Shown one piece after another: positions 1-6,694 of a stretch of DNA of 7,531 bases. A model generated the notes under the pieces. The model was not told the origin of the DNA and did not search any database. It saw only the letters and a program-made list of their open reading frames with translations. The translations under genes were made by a program, and so were the position numbers. The stretch is from NCBI GenBank assembly GCA_964452575.1, contig CAYVMN010000208.1, positions 1 to 7,531 on the forward strand, read 5' to 3'. The stretch is from CAYVMN01 sp964452575 (GTDB lineage: Bacteria > Desulfobacterota > DSM-4660 > Desulfatiglandales > Desulfatiglandaceae). The first letter of the stretch is position 1, and the number at the start of each line of letters is the position of its first letter.

Positions 1-320
1 GTGGGCAGATTTCAGAAGCACTTGCTTCCAAATTCCAAATCTCAAGCACCAAATTACAAACAAATTTCAAGCACAAAGCACCAAATTGTCCTTCGGACTC
101 CCCACCTACCGGTGGGTCCCCAGTTTTCCAAACAAATCCCAAATCCCAAACACAAAACACCACACCCTGAACCTCTCAACCCCTCAACCCCTATATCTGT
201 TTGTTATTTTGAATTTTGGTCATTGGAATTTATTTGTTATTTGGGATTTGTAATTTGGAATTTCCTCAACAAATATCTTCGCATCTTGCATAGAAGTTGC
301 AAACTAAGACTCTAAACCAT
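1..320. other. Intergenic region downstream of glucokinase, no real gene
   Basis: This 320-base stretch follows the glucokinase stop codon and holds no convincing gene. A frame on the plus strand stays open for 104 codons, but its translation only reflects the seven-base repeat (PNSK, PNYK, FEFWSLEF-like strings) and is spurious: a 7-base period returns to frame every 21 bases and so tends to avoid stops. I looked for a terminator for the minus-strand operon and found none with a T tract. The candidates are a weak TTGCA/TGCAA pairing at 286-302, a CCCACC/GGTGGG hairpin at 101-116 and a GAAGC/GCTTC hairpin at 15-28, none followed by Ts on the minus strand. Confidence 0.8.
28..266. repeat. Degenerate heptanucleotide repeat, two opposed arms
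   Basis: The region is built from seven-base units of the AAATTCC / ATTTGGA type. The clearest run is 232-266, five units in strict phase: ATTTGTT, ATTTGGG, ATTTGTA, ATTTGGA, ATTTCCT. The left part (28-88) and middle part (134-151, with AAATCCC twice in a row) carry the complementary A-rich orientation, so the arms can pair. CCAAATTACAAA at 49-60 is the exact reverse complement of 247-258, and AAATTCCAAAT at 30-40 of 253-263. A hairpin CCCACC-TACC-GGTGGG (101-116) sits between the arms, and CTCAACCC occurs twice near 174-189. Short tandem heptamer families are known from cyanobacteria and recur in intergenic DNA of several other phyla; their role is unknown. Confidence 0.75.
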
Positions 321-1322
321 CTAGAGATCGCCTTCCAGGGCACAACGCGCCGCCCCCAGCAAGGCAGCCTTGTCGTTCAAGATGACCCTAACGGCGATTT
401 TCTCAAGTAGGTCCTTAAACCGACCCTTGTCAGAAAATGCCTTGATAAAGGCCCCCTCTAATAGGGCCGGCAGTATTTTCGGCGGTATCCCACCGGCCAG
501 GTAGACCCCACCGGTTGCCAGGACTGTCAAGGCGAGGTTCCCTGCAACAGCGCCAAGGATTGAACTGAACACCTGGAGAACCTCTACGCACAGGGGTTCC
601 TTTATATTCATCGCGGCCTCTGCGATCGCCCGAGCTGGATCCTTCTCTTCAATCTCCCGGCCCAGCCATTCAGGGACGCGATAATCCCTCGCCTCTTTCA
701 GGGAATGGAAGATATTTAGAATCCCCATTCCTGAAACGATCCTCTCGACGCTCACATGCCCGTAGCGCCGATGCAGATACCTCCACAAAAGTATCTGATT
801 CTCGTCTGCTGGGGCAAAATCCACATGTCCTCCTTCTGAGGCGATCGGCACGTACTTGCCCTCACAAGACGCGAGAATTGATGTGCCCAGACCCGTGCCG
901 GGGGCGATGATGGCAATGTTGTGCCCCTTTCGGGGCCTGACCGGATTCAAGGGATGAAGTTCTCGGTTATGGAGAAGCGGTATCGCCAGGCCGATCGAGC
1001 CAAGATCGTTGATTATCCTCGCGGTCCACCCAAAACGCCTCTTTATTCGCGTCTCTGAGACCTCCCACGGCAAGTTTGTCAGCCTTGAACGACCATCAAT
1101 CACAGGACCGGCAACGGCGAGGCAGGCGCCACCAAGAGGTGCGGAATGCCTTTCAACAAATCGCTCGATCACGGTCTCAAGATCCGGTGCGCTACGGCTT
1201 GAATAGGACTCCATGACCCGCGGGATCGGGCGGGTCTTTCCCTGGGAATATATACAGAGGTTAATCTTGGTCCCCCCTATGTCACCGGCCAGGACTGGCC
1301 TCCCCTTAGCTCGATATCTCAC
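321..1322 (-). CDS. glk: Glucokinase (Glk family, ROK/ASKHA fold)
   Basis: This cytoplasmic enzyme should phosphorylate glucose with ATP to glucose 6-phosphate, feeding glycolysis or glycogen/trehalose turnover. The 333 residues are close to the usual Glk length (about 320). Visible motifs are the phosphate loop DIGGTK (14-19), AGPV (71-74), IND with the catalytic base D106 and N105 (104-106), APGTGLGTS (140-148), EGGHVDFAP (163-171) and SVERIVSG (191-198). N105, D106, E163, H166 and E193 have the same spacing as the glucose-contacting N99, D100, E157, H160 and E187 of E. coli Glk, so the site looks intact. The start is GTG, with a G-rich tract (AAGGGGG) just upstream; no other start lies before the phosphate loop. 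It overlaps the upstream cysteine-cluster gene by 17 bases and is the last gene of the operon. A role with other hexoses or with glucosamine cannot be excluded. Confidence 0.93.
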   Translation of the reverse strand: MRYRAKGRPVLAGDIGGTKINLCIYSQGKTRPIPRVMESYSSRSAPDLETVIERFVERHSAPLGGACLAVAGPVIDGRSRLTNLPWEVSETRIKRRFGWTARIINDLGSIGLAIPLLHNRELHPLNPVRPRKGHNIAIIAPGTGLGTSILASCEGKYVPIASEGGHVDFAPADENQILLWRYLHRRYGHVSVERIVSGMGILNIFHSLKEARDYRVPEWLGREIEEKDPARAIAEAAMNIKEPLCVEVLQVFSSILGAVAGNLALTVLATGGVYLAGGIPPKILPALLEGAFIKAFSDKGRFKDLLEKIAVRVILNDKAALLGAARCALEGDL

Positions 1323-1833
1323 ACTGCCCCCTTAGAACCTTCTTGACACGTTCATGCAAGAGGAAGAGCTTATGCAACTCATCTCCCTCCTGCTCCTGCA
1401 ATTTGGTGATTTTCTGGGGTTCGATCCGGTCGGTGATCTTCTTGCAGAGATAATTGATGCAGATCACATGGCGGGCATAGAGGAGGCATCCTGCCTCTCC
1501 CAGGAAGAAACAGCTTTTCTCATCGTGTCTCGTCTTTGGAAGTTTTCTATTGAGGAAGAGATTAATTAGGAGGAGCGCCGCATTGTAATGGTTTTCCAGG
1601 CCCGCCCCGCAACATGAGCCACCTTCTTGCCCTTCGCACTCGGCACATATCCGGGTGATCCCTGCCCGCGCCATCTCCATACGGGAGATCCTAATTGCTT
1701 CTCTTAGGCCCTTTGATCCGTCAAGGACTTCCTTATCCCCGAGTAGGCGCCCCCTGAGTTTCTCATATGTGTATTCTGCCCAGGCAACCTTCTCCTCAAT
1801 GGCACTTGAAAGGGGGACCTCTACGATGCTCAC
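1306..1833 (-). CDS. CxxCxxCC/YkgJ-like cysteine-cluster protein
   Basis: A 175-residue soluble protein that resembles the YkgJ / UPF0153 family (PF03692), whose conserved cysteines are thought to bind zinc or an iron-sulfur cluster; its biochemical function is not established. The cysteines are C63, C66, C74, C75, C108, C116, C125 and C130, plus C171 near the end. The second half (SCFFLGEAGC then LYARHVICINYLC) matches the family pattern C..L...GC.iY..RP..C. The first half is CxxC-x7-CC rather than the compact CxxCxxCC, so this is a divergent member. Residues 1-60 are helical and carry no motif I know. It starts with GTG inside the stop of the protease gene (GTGA overlap), with AAGGG a few bases upstream, and ends within glucokinase. 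This indicates translational coupling. The context does not reveal a partner. Confidence 0.75.
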   Translation of the reverse strand: MSIVEVPLSSAIEEKVAWAEYTYEKLRGRLLGDKEVLDGSKGLREAIRISRMEMARAGITRICAECEGQEGGSCCGAGLENHYNAALLLINLFLNRKLPKTRHDEKSCFFLGEAGCLLYARHVICINYLCKKITDRIEPQKITKLQEQEGDELHKLFLLHERVKKVLRGQCEISS

Positions 1834-4322
1834 GAGCCCTTCCGCTTCTTACCCGTGCCCTTCTTGGGCCCCTTTGACTTCTTTTCTTCCTTTTCCGGTA
1901 TTTCTCCGAAATTCTTGAGACCCTCGGCCAATTCCCTTAGTTTTTGGTCCACCAAAAAATTTACGGTCCCCTCGGGATAGGTGCCGTCCGCCTGTCTTTC
2001 TCCCGCCTTTTTACCGGTCAGGATCTCTATCCCTTGATCAATGGTCTTTACAGGATAGATGTGGAACTTACCCTTCTTAACTGCCTCTACAACATCTTTT
2101 CTGAGCATCAGGTCCTTGACATTGCTCTCAGGAATCAAGACCCCCTGGCGCCTGGTCAATCCCTTGCTCCGACAGCAGTCATAGAAACCCTCTATCTTCT
2201 GGTTGACCCCGCCTATGGCCTGGACCTCCCCCTTTTGGTTTACTGATCCAGTAACGGCTATATATTGCCTAATAGGGCTGTCGGAGAGGCTTGACAGCAG
2301 GGCATAGATCTCGGTGCTGGACGCGCTGTCACCGTCAACTCCCCCGTATGACTGTTCAAAGGCAATGCTGGCGCTGACAGTCAAGGGCTTGTCCTGGGCA
2401 TATTTCTTGCGTAAATACCCGCTGAGGATCAGGACACCCTTGTTATGGGTGTTACCTGACATGTCCGCCTCCCTCTCAATATTAATGATCCCGGCCCGGC
2501 CCATGGCGGTAGCGGCAGTGATCCGGGTGGGCCTTCCAAACATGTAGTCCCCGAGGGCATAAACTGAAAGGCCATTGACCTGGCCCACCACCTCTCCGTC
2601 CGAATCGATCATCAGGGTGCCCCGGTCGATCATCTCCTGGATATGCTCCTCCACCAAATTTGCACGGTAGATCCTGGATTCAATGGCCTTGTCCACATGG
2701 CTCTCTTTGACAGCAGGTTCCTTTTCCTGGCCTGCAAAGAAGTCGGCCTCGCGGATTAAATCCGTGATCTGAGAAAAGCTGGTAGAGATCTTCTCCTGCC
2801 TCCCTGTCATACGGACCGCCTGTTCTACCAGTGCTGCCACAGCAGTCCTGTCAAATGGCCTCAGCTTCTCTGAATCCGTTATCATCTTGATGAATCTTGA
2901 GACCTGCTGGATGCTCTCCTCGGTCTTATCCATGGAGGTATCAAAGTCGGCCCTCACCTTGAAGATCTTTTTTGCGTCTTCGTCATAATACAAGAGCAGA
3001 TAATAAAGATATTCATCTGAAACAACCACCACCTTGACGTCCAGATCAATCGGTTCGGGCTTTAGGCCGCTGGTCGTGAAGAGATAAAATGGGTCGTAGG
3101 TCTGAATCTCCAGTTTCTCGCTCTTGAGCGCCCTCTTGAGGCCTTGCCATACCCCTGGCTCAATAATGGCATCCAGGAGATTAATCACAAGATACCCGCC
3201 CATGGCCTTGATTAAAGACCCTGCCTTGATCTTGCTGAAATCAGTCCGCCACACCCCGGCCCGGTCTACCACCCTTTCGATGCTACCAAAGATATTGCGG
3301 TAAGTTGGATAGCCTTCTATGATTACAGGAGGGCCTTTCTGTTTGCTATTATCCACCAGCAGATTCACCTGATAGGGTTGAAATCGATCCACTTCAGGAA
3401 GGAGGGGTAAAATCCCCGGTATCTGGGCCTGGGCCTGGGGCATGAAGATCTGGATGTTATCGGCCATGTCTTCAAGAATGGCATCCAGGTATTCCTTGAT
3501 CTGATTCTTCTCATATTTGTGGGCCACACGTTCTGTTAACCTGGAGGCATTATTCATGAACATGACCCGATCCATCTTCTCTATCTTTTCCTGGACCTCC
3601 TTCTGAAGATCCCTCAGTTCCAGGAAGATGTTGTCTATGGCCTCCCGCAACTTGCCGTGTTTTTCCCTCAATGCCTCAAACTCGTCCTTTGGGAACCTTC
3701 CTTTTTCCACCATGGCCTCAAGCTGGTCTATATGCACGGGTTTCCCATCAACCAGGGGCATGACCTCAGGCCGCTTGACCGGTCCCACCTGTATATCCAC
3801 AAGGGCAAAGCCCTCCTGTTTCACCTTTTCATCCAGACCCTTGAAAAAGCTCTTGCCCTTGGCCTCGTACGCCTCCATGATTTCTTTTTTTGTGTTCATA
3901 TATTCCTGGCTCTCAAAGAGCTGGGGAATCTCCTTCTTCAGCGTCTCCACAAGGTCACTGACGTCTTTCCTAAAGGCGACCCCCTGGCCCCCGTCAAGGC
4001 GCAACAAGATAGGGGCCTCCGGATTCTTGAAATTATTCACATAGCAGAGGTCGTCCGGGACCTTTCCATCCCTGGTTATCTCTCTGAGTAGCTTTTTGAC
4101 CGTGGCCATCCTGCCCGTTCCTGCCATTCCGCTGACAAACACGTTGTATCCCTGCCTGTCAATGCCCATGCCGAACTTGAAGGCCTCCACCCCCCGCTTC
4201 TGCCCAACAATCTCTTTCAAGGGTTCGAGGTCACCGGTCGTCTCAAAAGGCAAGCCTGCTGGGTCAAGCCTCCACCTAAGCCTTTCAACTGGAACTTCGT
4301 CATAAGGTATCGTATCGGGCAT
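1830..4322 (-). CDS. Lon-related ATP-dependent protease (AAA_32 + S16 domain)
   Basis: An 830-residue cytoplasmic protease of the bacterial Lon-related type (PF13654 AAA domain plus peptidase S16 domain), distinct from classical LonA: it has no LonA N-terminal substrate domain. Residues 1-110 start the AAA module; the P-loop region GMAGTGRM (65-72) has Arg and Met where GK[ST] is usual. Residues 130-300 form a long charged helical insertion. GGYLVINLLDA with D384 is the Walker B position, followed by the family block TSGLKPEPIDLDVKVV. The protease domain (about 575-790) has catalytic S666 in GDSAS and K709 in NQKIEG, 43 residues apart as in E. coli Lon (S679/K722). The C-terminus is a Lys-rich tail. 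The ATG is preceded by GGAGG six bases away. The hsp20 gene lies 58 bases upstream without a terminator, so both probably serve protein quality control. Confidence 0.92.
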   Translation of the reverse strand: MPDTIPYDEVPVERLRWRLDPAGLPFETTGDLEPLKEIVGQKRGVEAFKFGMGIDRQGYNVFVSGMAGTGRMATVKKLLREITRDGKVPDDLCYVNNFKNPEAPILLRLDGGQGVAFRKDVSDLVETLKKEIPQLFESQEYMNTKKEIMEAYEAKGKSFFKGLDEKVKQEGFALVDIQVGPVKRPEVMPLVDGKPVHIDQLEAMVEKGRFPKDEFEALREKHGKLREAIDNIFLELRDLQKEVQEKIEKMDRVMFMNNASRLTERVAHKYEKNQIKEYLDAILEDMADNIQIFMPQAQAQIPGILPLLPEVDRFQPYQVNLLVDNSKQKGPPVIIEGYPTYRNIFGSIERVVDRAGVWRTDFSKIKAGSLIKAMGGYLVINLLDAIIEPGVWQGLKRALKSEKLEIQTYDPFYLFTTSGLKPEPIDLDVKVVVVSDEYLYYLLLYYDEDAKKIFKVRADFDTSMDKTEESIQQVSRFIKMITDSEKLRPFDRTAVAALVEQAVRMTGRQEKISTSFSQITDLIREADFFAGQEKEPAVKESHVDKAIESRIYRANLVEEHIQEMIDRGTLMIDSDGEVVGQVNGLSVYALGDYMFGRPTRITAATAMGRAGIINIEREADMSGNTHNKGVLILSGYLRKKYAQDKPLTVSASIAFEQSYGGVDGDSASSTEIYALLSSLSDSPIRQYIAVTGSVNQKGEVQAIGGVNQKIEGFYDCCRSKGLTRRQGVLIPESNVKDLMLRKDVVEAVKKGKFHIYPVKTIDQGIEILTGKKAGERQADGTYPEGTVNFLVDQKLRELAEGLKNFGEIPEKEEKKSKGPKKGTGKKRKGS

Positions 4323-4380
4323 CTATTACCTCCTTGCTCTGATCTTCTCCCCCTCAACGTATTTGAAAAAACAGGCCTTC

Positions 4381-4827
4381 CTATCTGACCTCGATCTTTA
4401 TGAGGCGAACCCTCTTTGGCCTCGATCTGGGCAACACGATCTCCAAAACCCCCTGTTTGTATGTGGCCTTTACATCCTGGGCCTTCACCTTGAAAGGAAG
4501 CGGGATAGTGCGGGAAAAAGAGGCAAGCCTCCTCTCGACCCTGTTGTAGTAACTGCCGTCCTGGACAACCTGCTCCTGCCTCTTCCCCCTGATCGTCAAG
4601 GTATCTTCGCTCAAGGCTATATCCAGATCTTTTGGGTCCATATCCTGCAACTTTGCCTTTACGATCAGGGCATCTTTGGTCTCAAAGGTATCCACAGATA
4701 TCCCTTCGGAGACCCTATTCAGAAATAGGTTCACCCCCAGGTCGGCCCAACACCGGTTAATGAGGCGGTCAAGGTCGTCTCTGAGCTTACTGATCTCCTG
4801 ATTCTTCCATAGGATCAGTTCCGACAT
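4381..4827 (-). CDS. HSP20-family small heat-shock protein
   Basis: A 148-residue alpha-crystallin-type holdase that should bind unfolding proteins and keep them refoldable by ATP-dependent chaperones or available to proteases. The N-terminal helix (1-35) is followed by the alpha-crystallin domain (about 42-135): VDTFETKDALIVKAKL, MDPKDLDI, the FSRTIPLP strand (104-111) and the signature GVLEIVLP (126-133). The C-terminal IKI (143-145) is the I-x-I motif used for oligomerisation. I chose the ATG at 4827 because GGGAG lies nine bases upstream and the HSP20 similarity begins here. A longer frame back to a TTG at 4947 would add 40 residues rich in Arg, Gly and Pro that look non-coding, although that TTG overlaps the previous stop (TTGA). 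The protease follows after 58 bases. Several bacterial sHSP genes are heat-controlled; see the leader elements. Confidence 0.93.
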   Translation of the reverse strand: MSELILWKNQEISKLRDDLDRLINRCWADLGVNLFLNRVSEGISVDTFETKDALIVKAKLQDMDPKDLDIALSEDTLTIRGKRQEQVVQDGSYYNRVERRLASFSRTIPLPFKVKAQDVKATYKQGVLEIVLPRSRPKRVRLIKIEVR

Positions 4828-4836
4828 GGCAAGAAT

Positions 4837-4841
4837 CTCCC
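4837..4841 (-). promoter_or_regulatory. Ribosome binding site that fixes the hsp20 start
   Basis: GGGAG (minus strand) lies nine bases before the ATG at 4825-4827 and supports the 148-residue start over the longer TTG-initiated frame. CTCTC at 4851-4855 can pair with it over a nine-base loop (four Watson-Crick pairs and one G-U), which could partly mask the site. Confidence 0.55.
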
Positions 4842-4882
4842 TTCTGTCTTGAGAGGTTATACCAAATGCCTTTTGAGGCCCC

Positions 4883-4911
4883 ATTCTAAGACCAGGAGGG
4901 CCTTGATGCAA
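4883..4911 (-). promoter_or_regulatory. Candidate sigma-70 promoter for hsp20-protease-glk operon
   Basis: On the minus strand TTGCAT (4906-4911) and TAGAAT (4883-4888) are separated by exactly 17 bases; the -10 box matches TATAAT at five of six positions and the -35 at three of six. A transcript would start near 4876 and leave a leader of about 50 bases before the hsp20 ATG. A perfect short dyad CCTTG-CAT-CAAGG (4901-4913) overlaps the -35 box and could be an operator. I found no good sigma-32 pair (CTTGAAA...CCCCAT) in the right orientation and no CIRCE element. Prediction only. Confidence 0.4.
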
Positions 4912-4943
4912 GGAATTTCTATGAGAGCCGCGGGGCCTGTCCT

Positions 4944-5858
4944 TCAAGTTTCCTGTAACAGGTTCGCTAAGGCCTCTTTGATGGTGGCAAACCGAAACTG
5001 ATAGCCTTTCTGAAGGAGCTTTGTTGGAATCACCTTTTGCCCCTCAAGCAAGACTGACCCAAATTCTCCCTTAAGCAGTCTGATCATAAAGCCAGGGACC
5101 GAGGGCATAAAGACAGGCCTTTTCAAGGCCTCTCCGAGGGCCTTGGTCATGTCTTTGTTTCTGACAGGATTGGGGGAAGTGAAGTTTACGGGGCCGGAGA
5201 TGTCCTCGGTGCCTATCAGGAATAGGTAAGCCTCTATCAGGTCCTGCTCGTGGATCCAGGAAAACCACTGCCTTCCACTGCCAAGGGGCGCCCCAAGATA
5301 CCACCTGAAAAGAGGGACCAGCTGTGCAAGGGCACCCCCCTCTAAACCCAGCACAATGCCGAAACGGCAGAGCAAGACCCTTGTCCCAAATCTTTCTGCC
5401 TTCAGGGCCTCAGCCTCCCATTCGCGGGTGACAGAGGCGAGAAAGCCCTCGCCAGGGAGACCTCCTTCATCCAGTTCCTCGTCCCCACAAAAACCATAAT
5501 ACCCCACCGCCGAGGTGCTGAAGAACATGATCTCTTTGGCGCTACCTCCGGAGATGGCCTCCACCAGGTTCCTTGTGCAAAGGATACGACTCTCGCGGAT
5601 AGACCTCTTGGCCTTATTCGTCCAGCGTCTAAAGATGGAGGTACCCGCCAGGTTGATGATGATATCGTGTCTGGCAATCTCTTCCTGCCATGGGCCTCTT
5701 TCAATGGGATTACCCTCAATGATGCGGACACCGTCGGGCAGGATTCTCTGCCTATCGGCCGAACGTGACAGAATCGTCACCCGGTGCCCTCGCTCAGCCA
5801 GCCCCCGAGTAAGGGACGTCCCCACAAAACCCGTGCCCCCAGTCAAAAACACTCTCAT
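4944..5858 (-). CDS. TIGR01777-family NAD(P)-binding epimerase-like oxidoreductase
   Basis: A 304-residue cytoplasmic protein of the extended short-chain dehydrogenase class, in the family that includes E. coli YfcH; no physiological substrate is established. The N-terminal Rossmann motif GGTGFVG (7-13) binds NAD(P). NLAG (69-72), SAVGYYG (116-122, the family's Tyr motif without the classical YxxxK lysine), WEAEA (147-151), FGIVLG (166-171) and the block QWFSWIHEQDL (197-207) follow. Residues from about 253 form the C-terminal DUF1731 domain (VPGFMIRLLKGEFG ... LLQKGYQF). Length is normal for the family. The ATG comes two bases after the stop of the DUF2400 gene (TAGCCATG). The nearest Shine-Dalgarno-like AGAGG is about 15 bases away, so translation probably depends on reinitiation. 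A 116-base gap separates it from hsp20. Confidence 0.92.
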   Translation of the reverse strand: MRVFLTGGTGFVGTSLTRGLAERGHRVTILSRSADRQRILPDGVRIIEGNPIERGPWQEEIARHDIIINLAGTSIFRRWTNKAKRSIRESRILCTRNLVEAISGGSAKEIMFFSTSAVGYYGFCGDEELDEGGLPGEGFLASVTREWEAEALKAERFGTRVLLCRFGIVLGLEGGALAQLVPLFRWYLGAPLGSGRQWFSWIHEQDLIEAYLFLIGTEDISGPVNFTSPNPVRNKDMTKALGEALKRPVFMPSVPGFMIRLLKGEFGSVLLEGQKVIPTKLLQKGYQFRFATIKEALANLLQET

Positions 5859-5860
5859 GG

Positions 5861-6694
5861 CTAAGTATATTTAACCTCTTGAAGAAAAGCGCCAATATGG
5901 GCGTCATTTCGAATCCCAAGGCGGGTCAACGCGAAGTCGTAGCGCACCGGGTCTTCGGGTCGCAGCCTCCTGAATGCAGCGGTGATCTCTCTGGCCGTGC
6001 ACATATCAGGGCATTTTCGATTTGTCAATTTCATCAGGGTAGATATCCTATGCATATGGGTATCCAGGGGAATAATCAACCTGGAGGGACTGATTCCAGG
6101 CCAACCCCCGGGGTCTACATTATCCTTCCGCACCATCCAGCGAAGGAAGAGATTTAGTCTCTTGCATGCACTGCCCGCTTCGGGCAAGGGTAAGAGGCTG
6201 TTGCGATCACTGTCAAAGGCCATCCTGAGTCTTTTCACCAGGAAGGAAAGTGCTGGAAGAACGGTCTCGTGATCTTGCCTCATCCCGGCCAGAAAACACG
6301 CATAAATTGAGCCGTATTGATCAATCACATCCTTTATCCCTGCCAGCATCCTGGCAAGCTCTCTTCCGCTCGTAAACCTGTGCCTGAAACCAATGTAAGT
6401 CTTCTCTAAGGACGCGGCCCTTTCCCACTTGAGGAATTCATACGGGGACGGGCCCATCCTCATCAGGACCTGAGATACGCTCTTGAGAATTTGGGAGACC
6501 TTTCCATAGGCAAGGGATGACGCGACGATGCCCACAATTTCGCGGTCACGGAGATCGGGGTAATGATAGAGATATTCAATTGGATCAGGGTGAACCCATT
6601 TCCGGGAATTGTAGAAGGCGTATAGTCGATCAAGCTGCGACTTATTAATAGGATGTAGACTTATGGAGCAATCTGGGGTTATTCTTTCCCTCAT
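5861..6694 (-). CDS. TIGR02757/DUF2400 family protein
   Basis: A 277-residue soluble protein of the TIGR02757 (DUF2400) family, found in Bacteroidota, Desulfobacterota and others; function unknown. Family blocks are visible: an opening segment with DPIEYLYHYPDLRDREIVG (37-55), ASSLAYGKVSQI (58-69), a central SACKRLNLFLRWMVRKD (175-191), then IIPLDTHMHRIS (207-218) and DPVRYDFALTRLG (248-260). The IIPLDTHMHR stretch looks like the VDTHxxR segment that carries the catalytic aspartate in endonuclease III-type DNA glycosylases, and D211 would be the equivalent. That is my inference, not a known function. The ATG is the only usable start (an in-frame stop lies five codons upstream), yet no Shine-Dalgarno sequence precedes it, so initiation may be weak or on an AT-rich leader. 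It is closely coupled to the downstream epimerase-like gene. Confidence 0.88.
   Translation of the reverse strand: MRERITPDCSISLHPINKSQLDRLYAFYNSRKWVHPDPIEYLYHYPDLRDREIVGIVASSLAYGKVSQILKSVSQVLMRMGPSPYEFLKWERAASLEKTYIGFRHRFTSGRELARMLAGIKDVIDQYGSIYACFLAGMRQDHETVLPALSFLVKRLRMAFDSDRNSLLPLPEAGSACKRLNLFLRWMVRKDNVDPGGWPGISPSRLIIPLDTHMHRISTLMKLTNRKCPDMCTAREITAAFRRLRPEDPVRYDFALTRLGIRNDAHIGAFLQEVKYT

Noticed and set aside
1..270. CRISPR array or mobile element ends
   Set aside because: Units are seven bases and degenerate, with no spacers of constant length, no transposase and no target-site duplication.
286..302. TTGCA/TGCAA hairpin after glucokinase as terminator
   Set aside because: Stem of five weak pairs and no T tract on the minus strand.
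1..315. 104-codon open frame on the plus strand
   Set aside because: Its translation mirrors the seven-base repeat, has no domain, and has no supported ribosome binding site.
3628..4091. Two overlapping plus-strand frames of about 140 residues within the protease gene
   Set aside because: Both are antisense to a well-supported 830-residue gene and show no domain or ribosome binding site.
4843..4890. Heat-shock sigma-32-like CCCCAT near hsp20
   Set aside because: CCCCATTC lies on the plus strand, away from hsp20, and no -35 partner has correct spacing.
4828..4947. Longer HSP20 start (188 residues from TTG at 4947)
   Set aside because: The added 40 residues look unlike HSP20, while the internal ATG has a GGGAG nine bases upstream and matches the usual family start.
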